Positions 1 to 11,800 of a stretch of 53,073 nt of DNA are shown in pieces. The DNA is from Lingula anatina. Taxonomy: Eukaryota > Brachiopoda > Lingulata > Lingulida > Lingulidae. The notes beneath the pieces are model-generated. The model had not been told where the DNA came from. It searched no databases and saw only the letters and a program-made list of their open reading frames with translations. The stretch is taken from the NCBI RefSeq assembly GCF_001039355.2, contig NW_019775562.1, forward strand, positions 198,568 through 251,640, read 5' to 3'. The translations under genes were made by a program, and so were the position numbers. Every line of letters begins with the position of its first letter. Positions within the stretch are counted from its first letter, which is position 1.

Positions 1-143
1 GTAATTTAACAGCTCTATGGGTGAGAGATCTAGACATGCAGAGTTGGTAATTTAACAGCTCTATGGGTGAGAGATCTAGACATGCAGAGTTGGTAATTTA
101 ACAGCTCTATGGGTGAGAGATCTAGACATGCAGAGTTGGTAAT
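1..143. repeat. 46-bp tandem repeat, three copies
   Basis: Three consecutive, essentially identical 46-base units start at positions 1, 47 and 93. Each begins GTAATTTAACAGC and ends GCAGAGTTG. The array may continue left of the window. It lies downstream of the visible UreG exons, presumably in a UreG intron. Confidence 0.95.
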
Positions 144-691
144 ATCTCATGTATGCCTGATTCTGTCCCCACAGCTTTAACAATTTCTACCTTTTTCACA
201 TTAGGAAATGAATCATAACTTGTTTTAAGCCTTATTTGGTACCCAACTTATATACAATTATGAAATTGACTGTGTTTGTGTAGGCACAAGTGGAGTTCAG
301 CATGGTGTAATAGCACTCCCTGGCCTTCAGCAGCCACTGCAGAAAACTTTGCACTGGTTGCTCTGGCAACCAATAAATCCCTGTCAATTAAGATACCATT
401 TACCTGTACAGTAGATCTATAACGCAATCCAAGGAAAGCTAAGACGCATTCTACAGTCATTTGTGGCTGGTAATAGCGTTGTTTTTTGTCAAAGATGAAG
501 GCAAGTTATGTTATCCTCCCTTAATGTACCCATTATTTTCTCACCTGCACCTAAATGCGCCCATTATTCTTATTAATGTCTATGCCAACATGTAAACATC
601 ATAGTAAGCTTTGACTGGATCAAATAAAATAAAAACTTGATTTATATCCACATCAATATGTACACAAAACTGTCCTGCTCAATGTGTTTAC

Positions 692-2407
692 CTGGTAAAT
701 ATATCATTTGTGACTACACACACACCATGTCTGTCCCGTAGATGTCTGCAGAGAGCCAGAACTAGAGCCGTCTTCCCTGAACCCACAGGACCTCCAATAC
801 CCACGGTGAATGCCCTCTGGCAGGATATACAGCACACATGTTAGTATAATTACATAACAATAAAAAAGTGGTGGTGAAAGAGGGAATGAAATTTATGTTT
901 ATTAACTAATAATAAATCAATTTGAAGTAAGAGCCCAATTAAACAAAAAACAAACAAAAATACATGCACTTCACATCATGTCATATTACTACAGTTTTAA
1001 ATTGAAAAATATAGTTTGCAATATAAAACATAAAGGATAATATATTATGTCAACTTTGCTAAGGTGGGAGTCAGGTACCACCACTGTCATAGCCTAGATA
1101 TCTGACATGAACACTTGTACTGCAGGTTAGATGTTGATAACAACCTTCTTAAAATCCTTGCGTAGTATTGGCCTGGGTCTGCCAGTGAAGGACCCTGGGT
1201 TCTCCATAGCCTCGTGTGTATGTCCATGGTCATGTGTGTGGCTGTGGTCATGTGAGTGGTCATGGCTGTGGGCGTGGGCCGGTGTGGCTTCCTTGACTGC
1301 CCCAGCTGGAATATAGCATATGATACATGAAGTAATGCACCTGTTGAACCAGTCTGAATATTCCTTGTGACTGCTGCACAGGCTGGTAGGGATACAAAGA
1401 AACAGAGTGAAAAATATGCCTCACATCATTCACAATGCAATTCCCTAACTTATGGGCATCTTATTTTAAGGCGCATTCCCATAGATTTTAGATCGATCTA
1501 TCCCCGTGGGGAGTCTCACTAGATTACTGTCAGATAATCTGGCTTAAATGGCCGTCCTGCCTACTACAAGCTGTAAGGGCGTAATTAACTTTCATACCCG
1601 CTCGGCTGACAGCTATTCAGCGTCAACCCCCAGGGAGTTAGGCCGATCTAGTTGGATCGATCTAATCTCTGGGAATGGATCTAATATTTTACAAGTTTGT
1701 CTACAGTACATTGAGAGGAAATCCTCCAAAGGCTGTAAAATATATTCATATACCATATGAGTGTTAACTGAGTGACATATATGATACACCTCAACATGCA
1801 ATTACTGCTTTAAGAATACCAGTGTATGAAGAGGGGAGAAATACATATAAAACTCAGTCTAAAAATGTCTTTATCTCTTCATGGCCACATTCTCAACCAA
1901 AGTTGTTCCACAGACTAACAGATACAGTACATACAGTACAGTTTATACACATACGTTGAGTACCCAACTCTGAACAAGTAGTTGTAAATGCAGTACAGCA
2001 GTAAAATTCACATTAATTAGCAGAACTTAACCTGGATTAAACCAGTGTCACTGTGTCAAGGAAAAGAAATTTTGAATGTTTGATCCAGTAATTAAGGAAA
2101 AGTCATTTTTAAGCAATCACAAAAACCTCATTAGCTATCTGATGAATATACCAGCTGTATTAGGCCTGCCTCTACAACGACAGAACGAGGGGAAAGGAGG
2201 GGGCTGGGGGACATGTGACTTCCCCCCCCCCTGCCCCCCCCCCCCGTCCTAGCTTCAAAGTGCCCCCCTTCCCTCCCTGTCTTCCCCCTAACCCCCAGCA
2301 AAATCCTGGATCTGTCGACCATCCGCCATCGCCATTGTTATCATATAACCAACAGATGCTGTCGTACCTCTCAAGAAATTGCAGGCGCCGTTGTCAGCAG
2401 AGTCCAT
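692..2407 (-). CDS. ureG: Urease accessory protein UreG, 5' portion (3 exons visible)
   Basis: UreG is a SIMIBI-class GTPase that helps insert nickel into urease together with UreD/H and UreF. Exon 1 is 2368-2407 (ATG at 2407, donor GTACGA). Exon 2 is 1145-1305, a His/Asp-rich metal-binding tail (repeats of [14 protein letters not shown]) followed by [12 protein letters not shown]. Exon 3 is 692-816, which reads [19 protein letters not shown] with the P-loop GGPVGSGKT, and then VVTNDIF. Reading phase is preserved across both junctions (phase 1, then phase 0). The exon 2 donor (GTTGTT) is weak. The switch regions and GTPase C-terminal half are not in the window and must lie left of position 1. 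Start codons of this gene and of urease face away from each other about 430 bp apart. Family assignment is firm; the exact first exon is supported only by phase and a good donor. Confidence 0.88.
1473..1678. mobile_element. MITE-like element with terminal inverted repeats, copy A (UreG intron 1)
   Basis: Ends are inverted repeats: CATTCCCATAGATTTTAGAT at the left and ATCTAATCTCTGGGAATG at the right. The interior, about 200 bp, matches a second copy at 6242-6450, including the shared blocks GTCTCACTAGATT and AGCTGTAAGGG. No coding capacity is seen. It is a non-autonomous DNA transposon by structure; the superfamily is not determined. Confidence 0.75.
2218..2300. repeat. C-rich low-complexity tract
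   Basis: Long runs of C, interrupted by T and G, with a Pro-rich spurious reading frame. It lies in UreG intron 1 close to the divergent promoter. Poly-purine/poly-pyrimidine character may affect nucleosome occupancy, but this is inference. Confidence 0.8.
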
Positions 2408-2840
2408 GCCGTCTTGCCACGCACTGATTAAGTTGAACACTGCGTACACTGACGGCGAGGACTGCAGACTTATCTAGGTCTATATTATTAAACCAACATC
2501 ATTACGTAGCAGTCTGACCCTGGTTGACCTTGTGCGGACAAATTCATCTTATCGGGGGAGAGGTGATCGACTGATATTATTTGTGTGCATGAAAAAGAAA
2601 AGACAGAAAGAAAACGAGTGCATTTCACAAACAACACGTATTGCACAAAATCATTTCGACTGCCTCATTGTATGTCAGATGTCAGTAGAAGTGGCAACAG
2701 AAAGTGTTTTCCAACCTGTCTCCCCTTATATTATAGAGGACATGAGCTTGACGTTTCAACTTTAACATGTGTCTGTAAACCACGACGCAAATAGTAAACT
2801 CCAGCCAAGGAGTTTGTTGAAACTCCTTGCTCCAGCGAAG
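2408..2840. promoter_or_regulatory. Divergent urease / UreG intergenic promoter region
   Basis: This interval separates the UreG start codon (minus, 2407) from the conserved urease start codon (plus, 2841). With an in-frame upstream ATG at 2769 used instead, it shrinks to about 360 bp. It is richer in CG dinucleotides near 2400-2570 than the surrounding introns. No TATA box is placed convincingly for either gene. Its function as a shared bidirectional promoter is inferred from the arrangement only. Confidence 0.6.
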
Positions 2841-5800
2841 ATGAAGCTTTCTCCCAGGGAGTTGGAAGGTCTTTTGGTCCATCAAGTAGGGGCTTTAGCC
2901 CAGAAGCGTCTTGCACGAGGAGTTCGGTTGAATTATTCGGAGGCTGTGGCGCTTATAGCTAGCCAGGTAAATTTAACTGCACAGAAGCACATGTAACATA
3001 TCCCATATATAGGCCTATTGATAAAAAAATAAATATCAAGAGAGAGAGGACGCCCTAACACTAAGTGTGAGAGGTTAGTACGACATGATTGTGTCAGCGC
3101 TTCCATTGTCAGTTTTGATATGAACGCTGTGTATGGGTTTGGTGCTATCCCCAATTAGTCCCTGCATGTGCTTGGGCTGGGTGAACCAAGTAGGTCAGCA
3201 TTCTGTCCACATGACATGGCTGGGGTTATCACTTCACTGAAGCGTGGTATTAATATATAACGAGTGGGGCATATGTTCGAGCGAGGAGTGAAGCTGTATG
3301 TGGTGTGCTGGCCGCTATGTGGTGTTTGGGGGGGGGGGGGNGTAATGGTCTTTCCACCTCTCACACATCTCCCTATGCATCTGGTCGATTGGAGCGGTGA
3401 TTTAATTACTGTACTTCTGCAGGGATGACCTATGGGGAGGTGTGTTAATCTCTGCATGTCTCCTCCCAGCACAGTTCTTTGTTATTTACATAATGTCTAA
3501 AATAGGTTTGTATAAATATCAAGCATATTGTAGATTTCAGTGATTTAATATAAAATGGTTGTTTATTGTAATCAGTTGCACCATGTAGTACCTAGGCAGC
3601 TCAGACCATTGACTGTGATAAAGCTGCGATTGGCTCTGTTTCAGACTCAGGAACTGGTGCGTGATGGGACACATTCTGTGGCTGAGCTGATGAGCCGAGG
3701 AAGAGAGATGCTGGGTAGGGTATGCCATGGAGTATGTGATTAGATTATTGTGGTTAATTACTTGAATGTCCCAGAGTAAAGTCTTGTCATTTCCTAAACA
3801 ATATCAAGAAGTTGGCGAAAGGCAAGTTGATTAAATGAAAAATGATAAATCTTGAGAACATGGGACACAGAAAAAATATCAGATGTTACTGAATAAGGCT
3901 TCATTCACATGCAATGTCTATTTTCTAAATTCTATTTTCTATTTGCGGTATGTCTTATGATCACGGTCTGTGCCCTGAATATCCCGCGGCGTAATTACTG
4001 GCAGCGCGAGCCAGTTACTATAAGTTACTGTAAGTAACTGGCTCGCGCTGCCAGTAATTACGCGTCGGGATATTCGGGGCACAGACCGTGATCATAAGAT
4101 AGTGCGAATAGAAAATAGATTTTTAGAAAATAGACATTCCATGTGAACGAAGCCTTAGTTTATCAGGCATTTTGAATATAACTTGACTAAGGTAAGATTT
4201 ATATAGAGTTCTCAAAACAGTAAGCCTAGAATTGTGTTATAATTCAGTATGACTGTGTAAATTAAAGCCCCACATGTTATATATGTATTTGAAATCTAAA
4301 CATAAGAAATTTCACTAATCAAATTGATACTTTTGTTGTTAAATATGCCTACTTTTTGTTTTAATGCAAAAAAGTTTCATCGCTATAAAAAGTAAATCAC
4401 ATTGACAGTCTTTTCAAAATATTTAGAGCTACATGTAGCAATAAAATTGAAAGCTTATTGAAAGCTTGTATGTAGTATATGACATAGAAACTAATTTTAC
4501 ATATTTCCTAAATATGCATTGAAATGCTACTTTTGTTAACCTGAAAGATTATGCCGATTTGAAGTGAAGTTTATGAAAATATGACCACTTGTTATTCAGT
4601 AGGCTTCACTAAATTAATTTGAAGACATTGATTTATTTAAAGAAGACTGACTAAAGAATGATTTATGGTACAGGTAAAACTGGGCCAGGTCTACTAAGAG
4701 GCAATATTTTATGATGTAAGATGTCTGGACCATTCACAAACAGCATTTCTAGTGCTTATATTTAAATTTCTGCTTCAAAGTTGTTGCAAAAATTTTGCCC
4801 TGTGTAAGTAGAATTCTGTAGAGCAGGATATTATTAACAAGACCCTGAGCCTACCCCAGCACTGGCAGGAAAAACTGCACCTCATTTTGTAACCAGTTTT
4901 GAAAATAAAATGTGAAATGTTTAAATACAAGAAGTCTGGAAAAAGACAAGAGAACAAGCATTCTATATCTTTTCTATACACGTGGAAGCAGTGTTTAATT
5001 TAATCATGATGCTAATGACATTATTTTAAACATATAAAATTAAGTTGATGTGTTTAGGTCTGGACTTTCAGACCTCTTTTACATTGATTTCATATGATAT
5101 TTCAGGAGTTCGTCAACTTCAGCCAGGTGTACCAGGTATGATCTCCCAGGTCCAGGTAGAGGCCACCTTCCCTGATGGAACTAAACTGGTACGATAAAAA
5201 ACATTTTATTTGGTTCAATTTGATTGTAATTATTGCTTGTTACTGTTTTAAATATCTTAGTAATTATATTTTTGTGTAACTAGTGGTGTGCTAATACTGT
5301 AAAATGAATATTATGCTTCACCAGTGGTTGGAATTATACCAACTGTTTGTGATGTGGTTTATTTTTATCTCTTCAGATTACAATCCATGCCCCAATCTGC
5401 AGACAGGATGGTGACCTGGAGCTGGCTCTGTACGGCAGCTTTCTACCAGTACCCAGCCTGGACAAGTTTACCACACAAGAAGATGAGGTGTGATTTGTCT
5501 GAACATTAGTTTGGTTGCTTTAAATTGAGTTGAACAGACTCCTGGATATAAGGTCCCAATGAACCAACTAGGTTTCTAAAGCACCCTGTACATGGTGAGC
5601 AATTGGCGCGCGCCACTTGCGCTGCGCCAGATGCTCGCGCTCCTCAGCTCCCCGCAAACGATGCGCTCTTTGCTCAGCAGAGATGCCTCCCGGCCTGCCC
5701 CTATCAGAAGCACCGCGAACTGTGGTATCATGTGATTAAGGAAACATTACATATTAATTTTTTTTCTGAAAGTAATGGCAAATGGTGACCACATTAATCA

Positions 5801-8800
5801 ATCAGACTAACTATAACTGTGTACATTTTTGTTGTGTTGCTGGAGGCTGCCATTTTTCTTTGTTTCCGGCTACCGGCACATGCGCATTGTTGGCATGGCG
5901 TGAGCAATCGGTGCTTGCACCCGCACACGCTGAGACATTTGCCTCAAGAGACCAAAAATTTCAAACACATGAGATATTTTGCTCAGCCGCGCGAGAGGCA
6001 AAAATCTCACCAAAATACCCCCGCACATGATGAGAAAATGGCGCAAGTGGCGTGCGCCAAATGCTCACTGTGTGCAGGCCCCTTAAGGGAAGATAAGAAC
6101 CTGATGCTGGGCAAATACAAAGACAGAAGGAATTTCATTTAGGTTGGCTTCTTTTTGGACTGAGGCAGGCTGTTTTTAGTTGATTTTATTCACTGTACTT
6201 ATTTCTAAAGTAAAACCTCTATGCCTTGTTAACTTAGAGACCATTCCCACAGATATTTAGATTGATCTATCCTCCTGGGCAGTCTCACTAGATTGCTGTC
6301 AGCTTAACCAGCTTAAATGTCTGTCCCGTCTACTTAAAGCTGTAAGGGGGTAATTAACTTTTGTGCACGCTTGGCTCCGGGAAGCTGACAGCAATTTAGC
6401 GTGAAGGGAGTTAGGTTGATCCAGATGGATCGATCTAATTCTGTGGGAGCCCAGTCTTATATACAGACAGACATAAGACAATGACTGTTTACAATCTTGT
6501 AGGTTGTCAATGCAAAGACTGATGCGCCCATGACAGTGATTCCAGGGGAAGTTCTGGCTGAAAGTGAGGCTGTGGTCATTAACTCTGGCCGCAGACAGAC
6601 CTCGCTGACCGTGACCAGCTTGTGTGATAGACCAATACAGGTGAGAGGACAAGGGTTTATAACTCTCAGGTAGTTGAGGGGTTCAAAAACACAACTAGAT
6701 TTTTGCAAAGTTTTCATTTTTTCAGCTTCTACTTATAGAAATGTCACATTGTGTGTATTCTTTCAGATTGGAAGCCATTACCACTTTCTGGAGGCCAGCA
6801 AGTACCTGCGCTTTGATAGGGAGGCTGCATACGGAATGAGACTGGTCAGTTACTAGTAGTACATAGAGTAGTTTATTTCTGTGCATGTGTGGCAGCATTT
6901 ACAACAAAAAGTAAGATCCAATCAAGAAGCACATAAACCTATACAGACTTTATTACACATTCCTGCTGATAAATAAATTATACATATAATACTGATAATA
7001 TGCTTTGTACACAGGTGCCCCTCTCTTTCCTTGAAAATGATGATGCTAGTCCCTTTCATTGGCAGTACCTCCATTTTCTGCTGTCACAGTTACACTGTAC
7101 CTTTGGGTCAACATTGTACCTGGAACAGTGAACCCTTCAGTTAATAATGTAAGAACATATAACCTGTATGGAATATTATCTCAGTGGTCACCTCGCACTG
7201 ACTCCATTAGGTTGTAAAAATGACAGCAATTCTAATGCTCATGTTGTCAGAACAGAGCTTTTCTACAAGACAACAGTTTAAGTTGAATTTTCATTTTTTG
7301 TTGTTCAGAATATTGCAGCCGGCACTGCCATAAGGTTTGAACCAGGGGAAAGTAAAGATGTCTGCCTGGTAGAAATTGCTGGAAACAGGTGAGTGAATTG
7401 AGTGAACAGATGACCGCTTCATTCACAGGGAGGACTTGAAGAAATTCTAATCTCAAACCAGGGTCAAGTTGTGCATAAACTTCTCACAGGTGTCCAGTTC
7501 ACAGCTCCTGTCCAACCAAGAAAAGAACAAATAACAATTTATATAGCATTATTTTGTTTATTACCCAAATGTACTGATAAAAAATAACCATTACATTGCT
7601 TATAGCATGAATGCATGCATGACTAAGGGCCCATTCAGATTCATACATCGTACTAGCTGGGTCGGTCTTACTCTTCAGGGAATTCTTGCTAAAGTGCAGT
7701 CAGTGGAATCCGCTTAATCAGCACACAATAGTTAATCACCTATGCTGTTCGAGTGTGTGTGTCAGACAATTAAGCTGATTTCACTGATTGCACTTGAGCG
7801 AGAATCCACTGCGGAGTTGGACTGACCCAGCTAGTAGGATGTGCGAATCTGAATGCATTAAAAATGATTTCCTCCATGTGTGAGCTTTCAAATTAACCAT
7901 CATCAGATTTAAATCTCACTATGAATTCATATGTAACAATAAGTTAGTGTGTGGTAATGCTGTATGTTTTCTCTATATCAGGGTAGTGAGAGGAGGTAAT
8001 GGTTTAGGCAGTGGTCTTGTGGAGCCAGAGAACTTACCAGAGGTGATGAAGAGAGTTCACTCACAAGGATTTAATCATGTAGATCAGGTGAGTCAGAAAT
8101 GCTTATATGGAAGGTAAAGAAACTTGCTTGTCATATAAGCTGTGCAGTTCATAGGGGAGGTGTGTTTTCATGTGAAGTTGAAAATAAAATGTGATCCTTT
8201 GCGTCCTCTTTATTTGGATATATAAGGCAGTTATGTACCAAAAAATTAAAAAATAAATAAAAAATAAAGAATTTCCCCAGAAACTGTGTACTATCAGATG
8301 AATACCAAGGCATATCTTATACAAGTCAGTTGAGAAAATGAATATCAAATAATAGATTTTCTAGATCAGTTGTGTAAAAAAGAATGCAGCATCTTTTTCC
8401 ATCTCGATTTGTCACCATTTCTCTGCTTCAAGTGGTGTTCATCCTGCAAACTCTGATTGACTAGAAGCATAGGAACAGATTCTCCAGATGTTTCTTTATT
8501 TTGGGTTGAAGAGCTATGTTTGTAATGGGGCTTTGCTTTTGTATTATTTTTCTTTTTCATTTTCTGTTCACCTTAAATGCTAATAAAGGTTTAATTGCTC
8601 TTCATGTTCTCTATACATGATACAAAGCATCAAGTTTATGATATGTTTCATTTCTGCACATTTCAATAAGACCTTTAAGATGATACCATGTATTAAAATA
8701 AGTCATTCATTGTAGCCAAGTGCCAAGAAAAGCAAGGTGCCCCCTGCAGAAGGTTCCCCAGTTTCTATTCCAAGGCAACTCTACACTGCCATATATGGTC

Positions 8801-11800
8801 CAACTCGCGGGGACAAGGTAACGGGTTACGTTTTATGAAGTGATCATTCAAATGACAGATATTTATTAAATGAAAGTTATGTAAATCTCTTTTTTAAGTT
8901 TTAATAGGAATTTAAAATATGTCATACAGATTTTCAGATGATTAGTCATAAGATTAATAATAATCTCAGGTTTCTATTAATTTTAACATGTATTTTTTCA
9001 TATTAATTAAACAGTAAATGGATTCTTGATTGCTTTGTGCGTTAAATACTTGATTTTGACTTTTATTCAAAAACCTTTTTATAGGTTCGCTTAGGGGACA
9101 CTAGCCTAATTGTAGAAGTTGAGCGAGATTTCACAAGTTATGGGGATGAGTTGAAGTTTGGTGGTGGCAAGGTGATCAGAGAGGGGATGGGTCAGGCGGC
9201 CAGGGTGACCAATGACCACGCCCTGGACACTGTCATTACCAACGCCCTCATTGTGGACGCCATCGTGGGGATTGTGAAAGCTGATGTCGGCATTAAGGTT
9301 AATGTTAATTTTTTAGTACGATCAACAGTTTTTGGAAATTTTGAGCTGTATTTTATTACTGATTTACTTGATTTACCATGACACACACACACACACATAT
9401 ACGTATATATATGAGTACAATGTTTTGTTCTAGGATGGTATGATAGCTGGTATAGGGAAGGCAGGTAACCCAGATATCATGGATGGAGTGACACCAGTAA
9501 GTAGTTGACAATTCCAAAGTCCTACCAGACACTGTGGACAGTTTTTCCTTTAGACCAAGCCCTGTTTAAATGATATGTACAAGTTGTGTCTGAAAAGTAA
9601 CTAGACTTGTGTCTCAGACAATTAATTTCAATTCCAAACTACATAATTTGCCTCTCAGAGTAATCCTTGGTGCAGTAATGAGATCTTTCCAACCATCAGC
9701 AGATTTCTGACTTTTTGGGAGCCAGAAATTTCATTTTTGAGATTGATGCACAGGGCTTCCTGGACCCCATGCCATGTTTTCAGACTTTTCACTGAATAAC
9801 CATCTCTGCCGTGTTAATAACCATCTCTGCCGTGTTAATAACCATCTCTGCCGTGTTAATGAACATTTCTGCTCTTTTCAACCCCACTTCTGTACACGGC
9901 TGGAAGGTTGTATCTGGAATGACTCTCAGCCCTTCATGAGGCCTTCTTTTTATAAACATAATGGGGAAAAGAAAAATGATATGCAGAGTTTATTCCAGAG
10001 CAGCAATGTTGTTATTCTTCTTGATAATTATTGTATTTAAGAAAAATAATGAATAAAGTGAGACATTTGAAAATCTGTTATTATCTCTGTAGGGCATGGT
10101 AGTTGGAGTAGGGACAGAGGTTATTGCAGGAGAAGGCCTGATACTTACTGCAGGTGGCTTGGATGCTCATGTCCACTTCATATGTCCACAACTGGCCAGA
10201 GAGGCCATAGCCTCAGGACTGACCACCATGTTTGGTGGAGGGACAGGGCCAGCATCTGGGTCATGTGCCACAACTTGTAGTCCTGGCCCAAATCACATCA
10301 AGTATGTGTGTGTTTGTTTGTGTACGTGTGTCTGTGTGTGTGTGTGTTTACATGTGTGCGTGCAAATGAGAGAGAGAGAGAATTTGCACATTTAGACACA
10401 CCCCTCAAGAAATTAACAGAAAGTGCAATATCATTTAAACAATATGTGTTGTAAATTTCAATACAAAGGGTTGCATAGATTTTGAAACAGAACACTTTAG
10501 ATGTGCTGCAAACCATAATGCTTATGCTTTCAAGATATCGATGAAAACTGGAAGTAAATTTTAATGTTACTCATTTGTATTTGGGAAGCTGCTGGGTGAT
10601 TTTCCGATGAGAAGTATTTTGTAGTTTATGCAAATGTTGAAAAAATAACCATGCAGATTGCATAAGAATCAAAATATAAACAGTTAAAAGCGTGTACTTC
10701 TGACCTTGACTTGTCAGTATAAAGAAAGTGTACTGAACACATTGTCCGGAACCGTGCAAATTTTAGATATAAATGTAATTTAGAATTGGGCTCGAAATAT
10801 GGACACCGTTAGAAACTTTTAGTTCGGATAACGCGTTAGTATTACCTACCAGGTTCGTGGTCAAAATAGTTACGTGTAAATCGCTACAGAGGAAATCCAA
10901 CGCCGACAACCATAACCAGTTTCAATCTTTTAATGTGAACTTGTTGCCTGCTCAGGTACATTCTGTCTCTCTATTCACTATTACACCCTTTAGTCCATAC
11001 TCCAGCCAATGGCTTCATGCACTTCCTTATCACTGGCTTCTTTATGCGACAGGTAAACTAGCCTTACTCAGCCTCTTCAGACTTGACGTAATGTATTATA
11101 GAGAATTACGGTTTACAATAAAAGTTATTACTTGAAATTACTGTCATTGTCTATGCATTATTAAATGTCTCTGACAACATGGATATTGTAGACAAGCATG
11201 TGAATGCAACGTTTGATACTTTAAATCATATGCTTCATTTTACTTGTGTTTTCATTAGACATGCTGGGAAAAACAGCAAAAAAAGCATGTGCTTCTGATA
11301 TGCGGCGATTTCTTGGAAGGCGTTGACTTTTTGAAGGGTGTTTCTATAATGGCAGCAGGATAGGAAATTTTGGGGGGAAATCTGTTTACCTCTATTTACA
11401 TCTATACAGTGGACATTTCATATTAAAAGATATAAAAGCTGAAAAGTAAGAAAGAGTCAATAATTGTTATAATTACTTTAAAGATTGTTAACTGTATAAT
11501 AAGGATTTTTTTCTATTGAAATTTATCACCATAACTTGATTTTATGAACACTTAAATATGAACACTTTAATATAAAAGTTCTGAAATGATATTTTCTATC
11601 ATTTATAATAATAAGTGGATTTCCATCTTTTAAAAATAAAATTTAATAGTCAGGTAGGAATTACAGCACCGGTAATGGCTGCTAGCTACATGTAGTATTG
11701 ATATAATTGAAATAATTTGGTTCAGCCTCTCCATGTTATCCTAGGTATATGATCCAGAGCACAGATGCCTTCCCACTGAACTTTGGCTTCACTGGCAAGG

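Noticed and set aside
248-460. Minus-strand 70-residue frame near the left edge as the next UreG exon
   Set aside because: No UreG motif (for example the ETGGCPH region expected after VVTNDIF) is present, and no phase-compatible splice acceptor fits. The next UreG exon is probably left of the window.
2769-2840. Upstream in-frame ATG as the urease start
   Set aside because: It adds 24 residues without family counterpart, while the ATG at 2841 gives the conserved MKLSPRE start. It cannot be excluded without transcript data.
5819-6142. 107-residue plus-strand frame between urease exons 4 and 5
   Set aside because: It falls within the GC-rich transposon and has no recognisable domain; urease exons join cleanly across it.
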